DNA from: JAVJPJ01 sp040217295
GTDB lineage: Bacteria; Pseudomonadota; Alphaproteobacteria; Rhodobacterales; Rhodobacteraceae
NCBI GenBank assembly: GCA_964460185.1
Contig: CAYWTM010000017.1
Coordinates: forward strand, 1 to 39,513
Direction of reading: 5' to 3'
Length of the DNA stretch: 39,513 bases
The stretch's first letter is position 1. The number at the start of each line of letters is the position of its first letter. This document shows, one piece after another, positions 31,047 through 38,726 of this stretch. The notes under the pieces are model-generated. The model was given only the letters and a program-made list of their open reading frames with translations. It was not told the DNA's origin and did not search any database. The position numbers and the translations under genes were made by a program.

Positions 31047-33814
31047 TCGGCAACCTGGCTTTTGCAGCGCCGCTCTTGTTGCTTGCGCTGATTGCGCTGC
31101 CGGTCTTGTGGTGGCTGTTGCGCGCGGTGCCGCCCGCGCCGATCCGCCGCCGGTTTCCCGGTGTTGCGCTGCTGCTGGGCCTCAAGGATGACGACAGCCA
31201 GACCGACAAGACACCGTGGTGGCTGCTTTTGTTGCGCATGGCCGCGTTGGCGGCGGCCATCATCGGCTTTGCCGGCCCGGTCCTGAACCCGCAGACCGAA
31301 CGCACGGGCGACGGGCCGTTGCTGATCGTGATGGACAGTTCATGGGCCTCTGCGCGGGATTGGTCGGACAGGCTGGATCGTGTCGGCCTGCTCCTTGACG
31401 AGGCATCGCGCGCGGGGCGCACCGTGGCGATCGTGCAATTGACGGATCTTCCGCCGGGCGATGTGCCGCTGCAATCCGCGGCGGCCTGGTCGGCGCGCGC
31501 GCAGTCGCTGATGCCGCAACCGTTTGCCCCCGATCTGGTCGCCGCCGCCGAATGGGCCGCCGGACTGGAGGGGCCGTTTGAAACCTTCTGGATCGCCGAC
31601 GGGCTGGATCATCCGGGCCGCGACGACCTGGCGGCGGCCCTGCAGGGTCTTGGCCCGGTCTCGGCCTTTCAGGGTTCGCGCGACATTCTTGCGCTGTCTC
31701 CGCCGCGGTTCGAGGATGGCGAGGTCAGGATCGACCTGGCCCGCTTGGGTGAAACCGGCCCACCTGTGGCCGAGATCATTGCCCACGGGCTAGACCCGAT
31801 CGGGATTCCGCGTGATCTGGCCCGGACGCAGGTGGAATTCGCACCCGGCGACACGACGGTCGAGGCGACGTTTGACCTGCCGCCGGAACTCAGGAACCGG
31901 ATCACCCGGTTCGAGGTCGCGGGCCTGCGCAGCGCGGGGGGCGTGGCGCTGACCGATGACGCGTTGCAACGCCGCCAGGTGGCGCTGATCGCGGCGGGTG
32001 CCGATGACGAACAACAGGCGCTGTTGTCGCCGCTGCATTACCTGCGCCAGGCGCTCGATCCGACGGCTGACCTGATCGAGGGGGCCTTGGGCGACATGCT
32101 GCTTGCCAGCCCCGATGTGATCATTCTCGCCGATATCGCAACGCTCAGCGAAGATGAGGAAGCGGGGCTTGTGGCCTGGGTGGAAAACGGCGGCCTGCTG
32201 GTGCGTTTCGCGGGGCCGCGTCTGGCCGCGTCCGACACCGCGCGCGACGAGGCCGGTCCGCTGATGCCCGTGCGGCTGCGCGAAGGTGGACGCACCGTGG
32301 GCGGCGCCATGTCCTGGGGTGAGCCAAAGCAACTGCGTCCCTTCCCCGATACCTCGCCCTTCTTTGGTCTCGCAATCCCCGAGGATGTGCAGGTCGCGGC
32401 GCAGGTCATGGCGCAGCCCGACCCATCCTTGTCCGACCGGACGATCGCCTCTCTTACGGATGGCACGCCGCTGGTTACCCGGGCCGCTTTGGGGCAGGGC
32501 AGCGTCGTCTTGTTCCATGTCACGGCCAATGCGGAATGGTCGACCCTGCCCCTGTCGGGGCTGTTCGTGCAGATGCTTGAACGGCTGGCCATTTCCACGC
32601 GTCCCGTCGCACCCGACGCCGAAGATCTGGAAGGCATCACATGGACGCCCGAACAGGTGCTGGACGGGTTCGGCACGCTTCGCGATGCCGGCATCCGGCC
32701 CGGTGTCGATGGCATTGATCTGGCCACGGCACCCTTGTCATCCGCGCTGTTGCCCGGCCTGTATGCGGGCGGTGACAGGCGGATTGCGCGCAATGTGATC
32801 GCGACCGAAATGTCCTTGGTCGCCGCCGACTGGCCAGGTGATATCCCGGTTGAAGGCATGGAGGTGGTCCAGCCCACCGATCTGATGGCCGGCTTCCTGA
32901 CGGGGGCGCTTGGTCTCTTGTTGCTCGACGCCATTGCCGCCCTCTGGCTGGCCGGGCGTCTGTCGGGCCTTGCGCGGGGTGCGGGTGCGGCGACCCTTGC
33001 CCTGGTGCTGACCCTGCCGCATGGGGCCGACGCGCAGTCCGAGCCGTTGAGCGACGCCGACCAACTGGCGGTTCTGGCCACGTCCGATGTCACGCTGGCC
33101 TATGTGATCACCGGCGACCCGGACCTGGACGAAATGTCGCGCGCCGGTCTTCAGGGGCTGTCCAACGTGCTGTTCCAGCGCACCTCGGTCGAGCCGGCGC
33201 AACCACTGGGCGTCGATCTGGAGACCGCTGAGCTCAGCTTTTTCCCGATGCTCTACTGGCCGGTTTCGCCGACGCAGCCGCTACCGTCAGCCGACGCTTA
33301 TCGTCGCCTGAACGATTACCTGCGGTCGGGCGGCATGATCGTGTTCGACACGCGTGATGCCAATATCGGTGGATTTGGATCGGGCACGCCGGAAGGACGT
33401 CGCCTGCGCACGCTGGCCGCGCCCCTGGATATCCCGCCGCTGGAACCGATCCCGCCAGATCACGTTCTCACGCGCACCTTCTACCTGCTGCAGGATTTCC
33501 CCGGCCGCCATCAGTCGCGCGATGTCTGGGTGGAAGCCGCGCCGCCCGATGCCGAGCAGGTCGAAGGCATGCCGTTTCGCAACCTGAATGACGGGGTCAC
33601 ACCGGTTTTGATCGGCGGCAATGACTGGGCGGCGGCATGGGCGCAGGACCCCAGCGGCCGGCCGCTTTACCCCGTGGGTCGCGGATTTTCCGGCGAACGT
33701 CAGCGCGAGATCGCGATGCGGTTCGGCGTCAACCTCGTGATGCATGTGCTGTCGGGCAATTACAAATCCGATCAGGTGCATGTGCCGGCACTCTTGGACA
33801 GGTTGGGCCAATAG
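31043..33814 (+). CDS. BatA-like/DUF4159 membrane protein of the MoxR operon
   Basis: A 923-residue protein in two parts. The first part has the aerotolerance (BatA) N-terminus with two helices (about residues 6-28 and 58-76), then a vWA-like domain beginning GDGPLLIVMDSSWASAR and a GATase-like segment (PDVIILADIATLSEDEEAGL). A central helix (about 615-635) and a second (650-668) precede the C-terminal DUF4159 domain (about 690-920), marked by LAYVITGDPDLDEMS, ELSFFPMLYWPV, YLRSGGMIVFDTRD and HVLTRTFYLLQDFPGR. The fusion is known in alphaproteobacteria. Role unknown beyond an envelope link by operon context. The start overlaps the DUF58 stop. Confidence 0.9.
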   Translation: MIGNLAFAAPLLLLALIALPVLWWLLRAVPPAPIRRRFPGVALLLGLKDDDSQTDKTPWWLLLLRMAALAAAIIGFAGPVLNPQTERTGDGPLLIVMDSSWASARDWSDRLDRVGLLLDEASRAGRTVAIVQLTDLPPGDVPLQSAAAWSARAQSLMPQPFAPDLVAAAEWAAGLEGPFETFWIADGLDHPGRDDLAAALQGLGPVSAFQGSRDILALSPPRFEDGEVRIDLARLGETGPPVAEIIAHGLDPIGIPRDLARTQVEFAPGDTTVEATFDLPPELRNRITRFEVAGLRSAGGVALTDDALQRRQVALIAAGADDEQQALLSPLHYLRQALDPTADLIEGALGDMLLASPDVIILADIATLSEDEEAGLVAWVENGGLLVRFAGPRLAASDTARDEAGPLMPVRLREGGRTVGGAMSWGEPKQLRPFPDTSPFFGLAIPEDVQVAAQVMAQPDPSLSDRTIASLTDGTPLVTRAALGQGSVVLFHVTANAEWSTLPLSGLFVQMLERLAISTRPVAPDAEDLEGITWTPEQVLDGFGTLRDAGIRPGVDGIDLATAPLSSALLPGLYAGGDRRIARNVIATEMSLVAADWPGDIPVEGMEVVQPTDLMAGFLTGALGLLLLDAIAALWLAGRLSGLARGAGAATLALVLTLPHGADAQSEPLSDADQLAVLATSDVTLAYVITGDPDLDEMSRAGLQGLSNVLFQRTSVEPAQPLGVDLETAELSFFPMLYWPVSPTQPLPSADAYRRLNDYLRSGGMIVFDTRDANIGGFGSGTPEGRRLRTLAAPLDIPPLEPIPPDHVLTRTFYLLQDFPGRHQSRDVWVEAAPPDAEQVEGMPFRNLNDGVTPVLIGGNDWAAAWAQDPSGRPLYPVGRGFSGERQREIAMRFGVNLVMHVLSGNYKSDQVHVPALLDRLGQ

Positions 33815-35884
33815 ATGATGTCACAGACCATCCTGTTCGATCCGTTGCTGCCGATGCCGATTTTGTGGGGGCTGGCGGGGCTTGTCCTGGCGGTGGTCGC
33901 CCTGTCGCTCTGGCGTGGGCTGCCCGGCTGGCCCTTCCGCCTGTTGGCGGCTGTCGCGCTACTGGCGGCGCTTTTCAATCCATCGCTGCAATCCGAGGAT
34001 CGCGAGCCCCTGTCGGATATCGTGCTGCTGGTCGTGGACCAGAGCGCCAGCCAGCGCCTGTCGGACCGCGAAGATCAGACGGCTGAAGCCTTGCAGGCGC
34101 TGGAGGCCGAGATTGCCGCCCTTGGCATGGAGATGCGCACGGCGACCGTGTCCGACGCGGACGACAATGCCGGTACGCTGTTGATGACCGAACTGACGCA
34201 GATGATGGCCGAAGAACCCCATGCACGCATCGCGGGGGCCATTTTGCTGACCGACGGGCAGCTGCATGACGCAGGCCTTGTCCCTGACATGCCGGCCCCG
34301 ATCCACGCGCTTCTGACCGGGCGCGAGGGCGACTGGGACCGTCGGCTGGTGATTGAAACCGCGCCCGCCTTCGGGATCATCGGGGAAGAGATCCTGATGA
34401 CGCTCAGGATCGAGGATCAGGGCGCTGTTCCGCAAGGTCTGCAAGGCCGATCCGAGATTTCCATCGCCATCGATGGCGCCACGCCACAAGCCTTTACGGT
34501 GCCCGTGGGCGAAAGCCTGCAACTGCCCCTGACGCTGGAACATGCGGGCATGAACGTGATCCAGTTCATCGTGCCGGGGGCCGAGGGCGAGCTGACCGAT
34601 CGCAACAATGCCGCCGTGGTGCAGATCAACGGCATTCGTGACCGGCTGCGTGTCTTGCTGGTGTCGGGCGAACCCCATGCCGGTCAGCGCACCTGGCGGA
34701 ACCTGCTGAAATCCGACCCGTCTGTGGATCTCGTGCATTTCACCATTCTGCGCCCCCCCGACAAGCAAGATGGCGTGCCGGTGACCGAATTGTCGCTGAT
34801 CGCCTTTCCCACGCGGGAACTGTTCATGGAAGCGGTCGATGAATTCGACCTGATCATTTTTGACCGCTACCAGCGGCGGGGCATCCTGCCGACGCTGTAT
34901 ATCGACAATATCCGCCGCTACGTGGAAGACGGCGGCGCGTTGCTGGTGGCGGCGGGCCCGGATTTCGCCTCGGCGGCGTCGCTCTATCGCTCGCCCCTGG
35001 CCGATATCCTGCCCGGTCGCCCGACGGCGCGGGTGATCGAAACCCCGTTCTTGCCGGAAATTTCGCCGCTGGGCGAACGGCATCCCGTTACCGCCGGACT
35101 TGAAGACGAACATGAGCCGCTGTCGGGGTCGGATGCGCCCTGGGGTCGTTGGTTGCGGCAGGTTGAGCTGACACCGGAAAGCGGCCGGACCGTCATGACC
35201 GGCGACAACGGCGCACCCCTGTTGATGCTGGACCGCGTCGGCGAGGGCCGGGTGGCCTTGTTGGCGTCGGATCACGCCTGGCTTTGGGATCGTGGCTATG
35301 AGGGTGGCGGCCCGCAGCTTGAGATGCTGCGCCGGCTGGCGCACTGGATGATGGGCGAGCCCGATCTGGAGGAAGAGGCGCTGGTCGTGGCCGCCGAAGG
35401 GCAGGTGATCCAGGTCATACGCCGCACGCTGGGCGACCGCGTCGGTTCGGTCACGGTGACAGCCCCCGATGGCAGCGAAAGCCTGGTTGCGCTGCAAGAA
35501 ACCGCCCCGGGACGGTTCACCGCCGAGATCACGGGTGCGGACCAGGGTCTTTATCGTTTGCGCGAAGGTGACGAAGAGGCGGTCATCGCCCTGGGACCGG
35601 CTGCGCCGCGCGAGTTCGAGGAAACGATCGCCTCGGGTGACCGCCTTGCCCCGATCGTGGAACCTTTGAGTGGTGGTATTTTCCGCCTCGAAGACGGCCT
35701 GCCGGACCTGCGCAGGGTGGCCGAGGGCCGCAATGCCAGCGGGCGCGGCTGGATCGGTCTGACCACGCGCGAGGCGTATCTGACGACGGATGTCACGATC
35801 ACCCCGCTGATCGCGGCCTGGCTGTTCTTGCTTTTGGCAGCTGCGCTGACGCTGGCAGGCTGGCTGCGGGAAGGGCGGCGCTAG
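33815..35884 (+). CDS. Large membrane protein with GATase1-like domain, last gene of MoxR operon
   Basis: A 689-residue membrane protein with two N-terminal helices (about residues 16-34 and 40-57) and one C-terminal helix (about 665-682). Between them lie a vWA-like region (SDIVLLVVDQSASQRLSDRE with a DxSxS-type metal site), an Ig-like beta region, and a glutamine-amidotransferase-like domain (FDLIIFDRYQRRGILP, VEDGGALLVAAGPDF). The start is the first of two adjacent ATG codons immediately after the previous stop. It converges with the zinc-finger gene only 15 bases away. It is likely an inner-membrane partner of the DUF4159 protein. Confidence 0.88.
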   Translation: MMSQTILFDPLLPMPILWGLAGLVLAVVALSLWRGLPGWPFRLLAAVALLAALFNPSLQSEDREPLSDIVLLVVDQSASQRLSDREDQTAEALQALEAEIAALGMEMRTATVSDADDNAGTLLMTELTQMMAEEPHARIAGAILLTDGQLHDAGLVPDMPAPIHALLTGREGDWDRRLVIETAPAFGIIGEEILMTLRIEDQGAVPQGLQGRSEISIAIDGATPQAFTVPVGESLQLPLTLEHAGMNVIQFIVPGAEGELTDRNNAAVVQINGIRDRLRVLLVSGEPHAGQRTWRNLLKSDPSVDLVHFTILRPPDKQDGVPVTELSLIAFPTRELFMEAVDEFDLIIFDRYQRRGILPTLYIDNIRRYVEDGGALLVAAGPDFASAASLYRSPLADILPGRPTARVIETPFLPEISPLGERHPVTAGLEDEHEPLSGSDAPWGRWLRQVELTPESGRTVMTGDNGAPLLMLDRVGEGRVALLASDHAWLWDRGYEGGGPQLEMLRRLAHWMMGEPDLEEEALVVAAEGQVIQVIRRTLGDRVGSVTVTAPDGSESLVALQETAPGRFTAEITGADQGLYRLREGDEEAVIALGPAAPREFEETIASGDRLAPIVEPLSGGIFRLEDGLPDLRRVAEGRNASGRGWIGLTTREAYLTTDVTITPLIAAWLFLLLAAALTLAGWLREGRR

Positions 35885-35899
35885 GGTCGGGGCGCCAAT

Positions 35900-36121
35900 T
35901 CAGATGAAATGCTGGCCATTGCAGGTGGTGCACCGGGTCGTCTTGCGCCCGTAGCACCCCTCGCACCGCCCGAATTGCGGATGCCCGTTGCTGTCGGCGC
36001 CCTTCAACAACCGCCCGGAGCCGCCACATATCCGGCAAGGCGCCTGGCCTGACCCCTGGCAGCGATGGCAGCGCCGCAGGGCTACCGGATGATCGGTTTT
36101 TTTCTTCTTGAAATGTTGCAT
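35900..36121 (-). CDS. Stand-alone DnaJ-type zinc-finger protein
   Basis: A 73-residue protein consisting of little more than a DnaJ central-domain-like cysteine-rich region. Four CxxC pairs occur at C18/C21, C29/C32, C53/C56 and C64/C67; the first two fit the CxxCxGxG repeat exactly (CHRCQGSG, CRICGGSG), the last two partly. Eight cysteines should bind two zinc ions. There is no J domain or substrate-binding domain. It starts with a basic stretch (KKKK at residues 5-8). The ATG is at 36121 with a weak ribosome-binding site. It is the last of three minus-strand genes. Possible roles are protein folding or disulfide handling. Confidence 0.82.
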   Translation of the reverse strand: MQHFKKKKTDHPVALRRCHRCQGSGQAPCRICGGSGRLLKGADSNGHPQFGRCEGCYGRKTTRCTTCNGQHFI

Positions 36122-36147
36122 TCCAGCGCCCCGAGTTGGTGTGCCTC

Positions 36148-36171
36148 GATACGTCGATCAAAGATACGTCG
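36148..36171. repeat. Tandem GATACGTCG repeat upstream of the zinc-finger gene
   Basis: GATACGTCG occurs at 36148-36156 and again at 36163-36171, a 15-base period. It lies 27-50 bases before the start of the zinc-finger gene in an AT-richer stretch. It may be a pair of binding sites or overlap its promoter. Confidence 0.45.
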
Positions 36172-36232
36172 TTAAAAATGTGACGTGTTCAATGCCACAC
36201 AAAACGGGCGAAAACGTGGCAGGCGCCGGTGC

Positions 36233-36601
36233 TCAGTCTGCGGGCGGGAGCGCGTATGGCCCGAATGCCGCGCCGTCCCATCCTTCGACATTGGTGCGGG
36301 TGCGGATCATGACCTGCGTCATGCCTTCGGGAAGCTCGACCCCGGAAAGCGACCTGGTGAAGGGCTGTTCGTCCACGTGGGGGTGGTGCAGAACCCGGGT
36401 CGCAAGCACCGTTCCATCAACATGTTCGACGCGCCAGCCATCGGCATAATCGTCCCAACCGGTGTCGGCATGCGCGATGGTGACGGCGAAAGTCCAATCT
36501 CCACCGGTTTGCGTTGCCACGGCCCCTACCACCAAGGCGGGATCGCCAAAGGCGGGCAGGGGCAGGGCGAGGGCGGTGCAAAGCGGAACGATCAGGCGCA
36601 T
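36233..36601 (-). CDS. Exported hypothetical protein
   Basis: A 122-residue protein with a signal peptide (MRLIVPLCTALALPLPAFG, cleavage near residue 19) and a small beta-rich mature part (VTIAHADTGWDDYADGWRVE, and a TRVLHHPHVDEQPF histidine stretch). Such short periplasmic proteins are common in Rhodobacteraceae, but I cannot name a family or function. The ATG at 36601 is preferred over an upstream TTG (36619) because it puts the signal peptide at the N-terminus. It lies between the CopD/HemJ-like gene (68-base gap) and the zinc-finger gene on the same strand. Confidence 0.72.
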   Translation of the reverse strand: MRLIVPLCTALALPLPAFGDPALVVGAVATQTGGDWTFAVTIAHADTGWDDYADGWRVEHVDGTVLATRVLHHPHVDEQPFTRSLSGVELPEGMTQVMIRTRTNVEGWDGAAFGPYALPPAD

Positions 36602-36669
36602 ACACGGTCTATAGCGCAAGAGACGGCAACCCGGTGTTCACATCTGGTGCATCTGCCGTGAACACGGGT

Positions 36670-37080
36670 TCAGAACGGTTTGAATACCACGATGATCAAG
36701 ACCCCGATCGCACCCAGGACGCTGAGTTCGTTGAAGATGCGCAGCCACATGTCGCTTTCGGTGAAGATGCCTTTGCGCGCGCGCAGCACCAAACGCCCCG
36801 TCCACGCGTAATGGGCCGCCAGCACGCTGACCAGCGCCAGCTTGGCCCAGACCCAGTTCGGCATGCCCCACAATCCGCCAAGCCAGAGCCCGGTGAGAAT
36901 CGCCAGAACACCAAGGCCGAGGGAAAAGCGGTAGATACGGATCGTGAGATCGCCTGTTGGCCCGAACTCGCCCAGGCGGGCATATTCGCGTTTCCAGAAG
37001 ATGATTGCGCGCGGCACGGCGAAAATGCCGGTCATCCAGCCAAGCACGCAAAGCAGATGAAAAACCTTGATCCAGTCCAT
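36670..37080 (-). CDS. CopD/HemJ-like membrane protein
   Basis: A 136-residue protein with four predicted helices (about 4-24, 50-71, 76-95 and 115-134). It resembles the CopD/HemJ superfamily: MDWIKVFHLLCVLGWMTG carries the N-terminal His (H8) and VWAKLALV a Lys (K80), the pair important in HemJ protoporphyrinogen oxidase. The FYLPRL segment of true HemJ is replaced (IFAVPRAIIFWKREY), so the assignment to heme synthesis is uncertain. It is divergent from glcD across 126 bases. Confidence 0.75.
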   Translation of the reverse strand: MDWIKVFHLLCVLGWMTGIFAVPRAIIFWKREYARLGEFGPTGDLTIRIYRFSLGLGVLAILTGLWLGGLWGMPNWVWAKLALVSVLAAHYAWTGRLVLRARKGIFTESDMWLRIFNELSVLGAIGVLIIVVFKPF

Positions 37081-37159
37081 GAGCCCGAATGTGCAGGTCC
37101 GCCCGCCGGGTGCAAGATGCGGCGCGACGGCAGCGGGATTTCGATTGCATTTTTGCTAT

Positions 37160-37182
37160 ATTGGTTATAAAAAATGACCAAT
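37160..37182. promoter_or_regulatory. Inverted repeat in the glcD promoter, candidate GntR/FadR-type operator
   Basis: ATTGGTTAT and ATGACCAAT are arms of a 23-bp inverted repeat (8 of 9 pairs) around AAAAA. A -10-like TATAAA (37166-37171) lies inside it, with TTGCAT at 37145-37150 as a poor -35. TTGGT...ACCAA cores are seen in operators of FadR-subfamily regulators such as GlcC, PdhR and LldR, although here the cores are further apart. The site is placed between the two divergent starts, so it could control both. Confidence 0.5.
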
Positions 37183-37206
37183 TCTTTGGGTGGAGGAGGA
37201 CGCCGA

Positions 37207-38652
37207 ATGGAAATGCCAATCCCTGATGCGGCGGTTTTGTCGAAAAAAGACAGGATCGTAGCGCGTTTGAGTTCGGTCCTGCCCAGGTCCGCCGTCATTC
37301 ACGACGAGGCCGAGACCAAGGCCTATGAATGTGACGCGCTGACGGCTTACAAATGCCCGCCGCTCGCCGTGACCTTGCCGGGTTCGACCGAAGACGTCGC
37401 GGCCATCCTCAGGATCTGCCACGAAGAAGGCGTCCCGGTCGTTCCGCGTGGGGCAGGCACGTCGCTTGCGGGCGGCTCGCTTCCCACGGCGGACAGCGTG
37501 ATCCTTGGGGTGGCGCGGCTGAACCGCGTGCTCGAGACCAATTACGACGACCGCTATATCCGTGTGCAGACGGGGCGCACCAACCTGTCGGTGACCGGAG
37601 CGGTCGAGCAGGAAGATTTCTTTTACGCCCCCGATCCGTCGTCGCAGCTGGCCTGCGCGATCGCGGGCAACATCGCGATGAATTCGGGCGGCGCCCATTG
37701 TCTGAAATACGGTGTGACCACCAACAATCTCCTGGGTGTGACCATGGTGACGATGGATGGTCAGGTGATGGAGATCGGCGGCGCCCACCTGGATGCGGCG
37801 GGCTACGATCTTCTGGGTGTCATCTGCGGCTCGGAGGGGCAACTGGGTGTCGTGACCGAGGCCACGCTGCGCATCTTGCGCAAACCCGAAGGCGCGCGGC
37901 CCGTCCTGATCGGGTATGATTCGAACGAGGTCGCGGGCGCGTGCGTCAGCGACATCATCAAGGCGGGCGTCTTGCCGGTCGCCATCGAATTCATGGACCG
38001 CCCGTGCATCGAGGCGACCGAAGCCTTCGCCAAGGCGGGCTACCCGATGTGCGAGGCGTTGCTCATCGTGGAGGTCGAAGGCAGCCCCGCCGAGATCGAC
38101 GAGCAATTGGGCGTCATCATGCAGATCGCACGTCGCCACAACCCGGTGGAGCTGCGCGAGGCGCAATCGGAAGACGAGGCCAAGCGGATCTGGCTGGGCC
38201 GGAAATCGGCCTTTGGCGCCATGGGGCAGATCAACGACTACATGTGTCTCGACGGAACGATCCCGGTATCGGCCCTGCCCCAGGTGTTGCGACGGATCGG
38301 CGAGATGTCCAGGGACTACGGCCTGGAGGTGGCCAACGTGTTCCATGCGGGGGACGGCAACATGCACCCGCTGATCCTGTTCGACGCCAACAAGCCCGGT
38401 GATCTCGAGCTGTGCGAGGCGTTTGGAGCCGACATCCTGAAGCTCTGTGTCGAAGTGGGGGGGTGCCTGACGGGTGAACATGGCGTCGGGATCGAAAAGC
38501 GCGACCTGATGAGCACGCAGTTCAAGCCCGAGGATCTGGAAATCCAGATGAAGGTGAAGGATGTCTTCGACCCCGCCTGGTTGTTGAACCCGGCCAAGGT
38601 GTTCCCGCTGGACGCGTCGCGCGGGCGCAGAGAGAAGCCTGTCGCCGCCTGA
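37207..38652 (+). CDS. glcD: Glycolate oxidase subunit GlcD (FAD-linked)
   Basis: A 481-residue flavoprotein oxidising glycolate to glyoxylate together with GlcE and GlcF. The FAD-binding PCMH domain shows PRGAGTSLAGGSLPT, FYAPDPSSQLACAIAGNIA and GSEGQLGVVTEATLR. The C-terminal domain has FHAGDGNMHPLILFD and CLTGEHGVGIEKRDLM. The ATG at 37207 follows a very strong GGAGGAGG site, better than an upstream ATG at 37174. A GntR-type operator candidate lies upstream. glcE follows after 74 bases. Confidence 0.95.
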   Translation: MEMPIPDAAVLSKKDRIVARLSSVLPRSAVIHDEAETKAYECDALTAYKCPPLAVTLPGSTEDVAAILRICHEEGVPVVPRGAGTSLAGGSLPTADSVILGVARLNRVLETNYDDRYIRVQTGRTNLSVTGAVEQEDFFYAPDPSSQLACAIAGNIAMNSGGAHCLKYGVTTNNLLGVTMVTMDGQVMEIGGAHLDAAGYDLLGVICGSEGQLGVVTEATLRILRKPEGARPVLIGYDSNEVAGACVSDIIKAGVLPVAIEFMDRPCIEATEAFAKAGYPMCEALLIVEVEGSPAEIDEQLGVIMQIARRHNPVELREAQSEDEAKRIWLGRKSAFGAMGQINDYMCLDGTIPVSALPQVLRRIGEMSRDYGLEVANVFHAGDGNMHPLILFDANKPGDLELCEAFGADILKLCVEVGGCLTGEHGVGIEKRDLMSTQFKPEDLEIQMKVKDVFDPAWLLNPAKVFPLDASRGRREKPVAA

Positions 38653-38666
38653 CGGCGCCGACCGAC

Positions 38667-38700
38667 GGGGGGCGCTGCCCCCCGGACCCCCCGGGATATT
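38667..38700 (+). other. GC-rich hairpin followed by GGATATTT-type tail, glcD-glcE spacer
   Basis: A 7-bp stem GGGGGGC/GCCCCCC with loop GCT (38667-38683) is followed by a second C6-rich block and GGGATATTT. I recall this block, with small variations, as a frequent intergenic element of Rhodobacteraceae, but could not check it. It may lower readthrough into glcE or stabilise the glcD message. Confidence 0.6.
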
Positions 38701-38726
38701 TGAGAAACAGAGAAGGAGCAGGCCGG

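Noticed and set aside
33959..35497. 512-residue minus-strand ORF opposite the last moxR-operon gene
   Set aside because: Shadow frame with the same biased composition and no domain motif.
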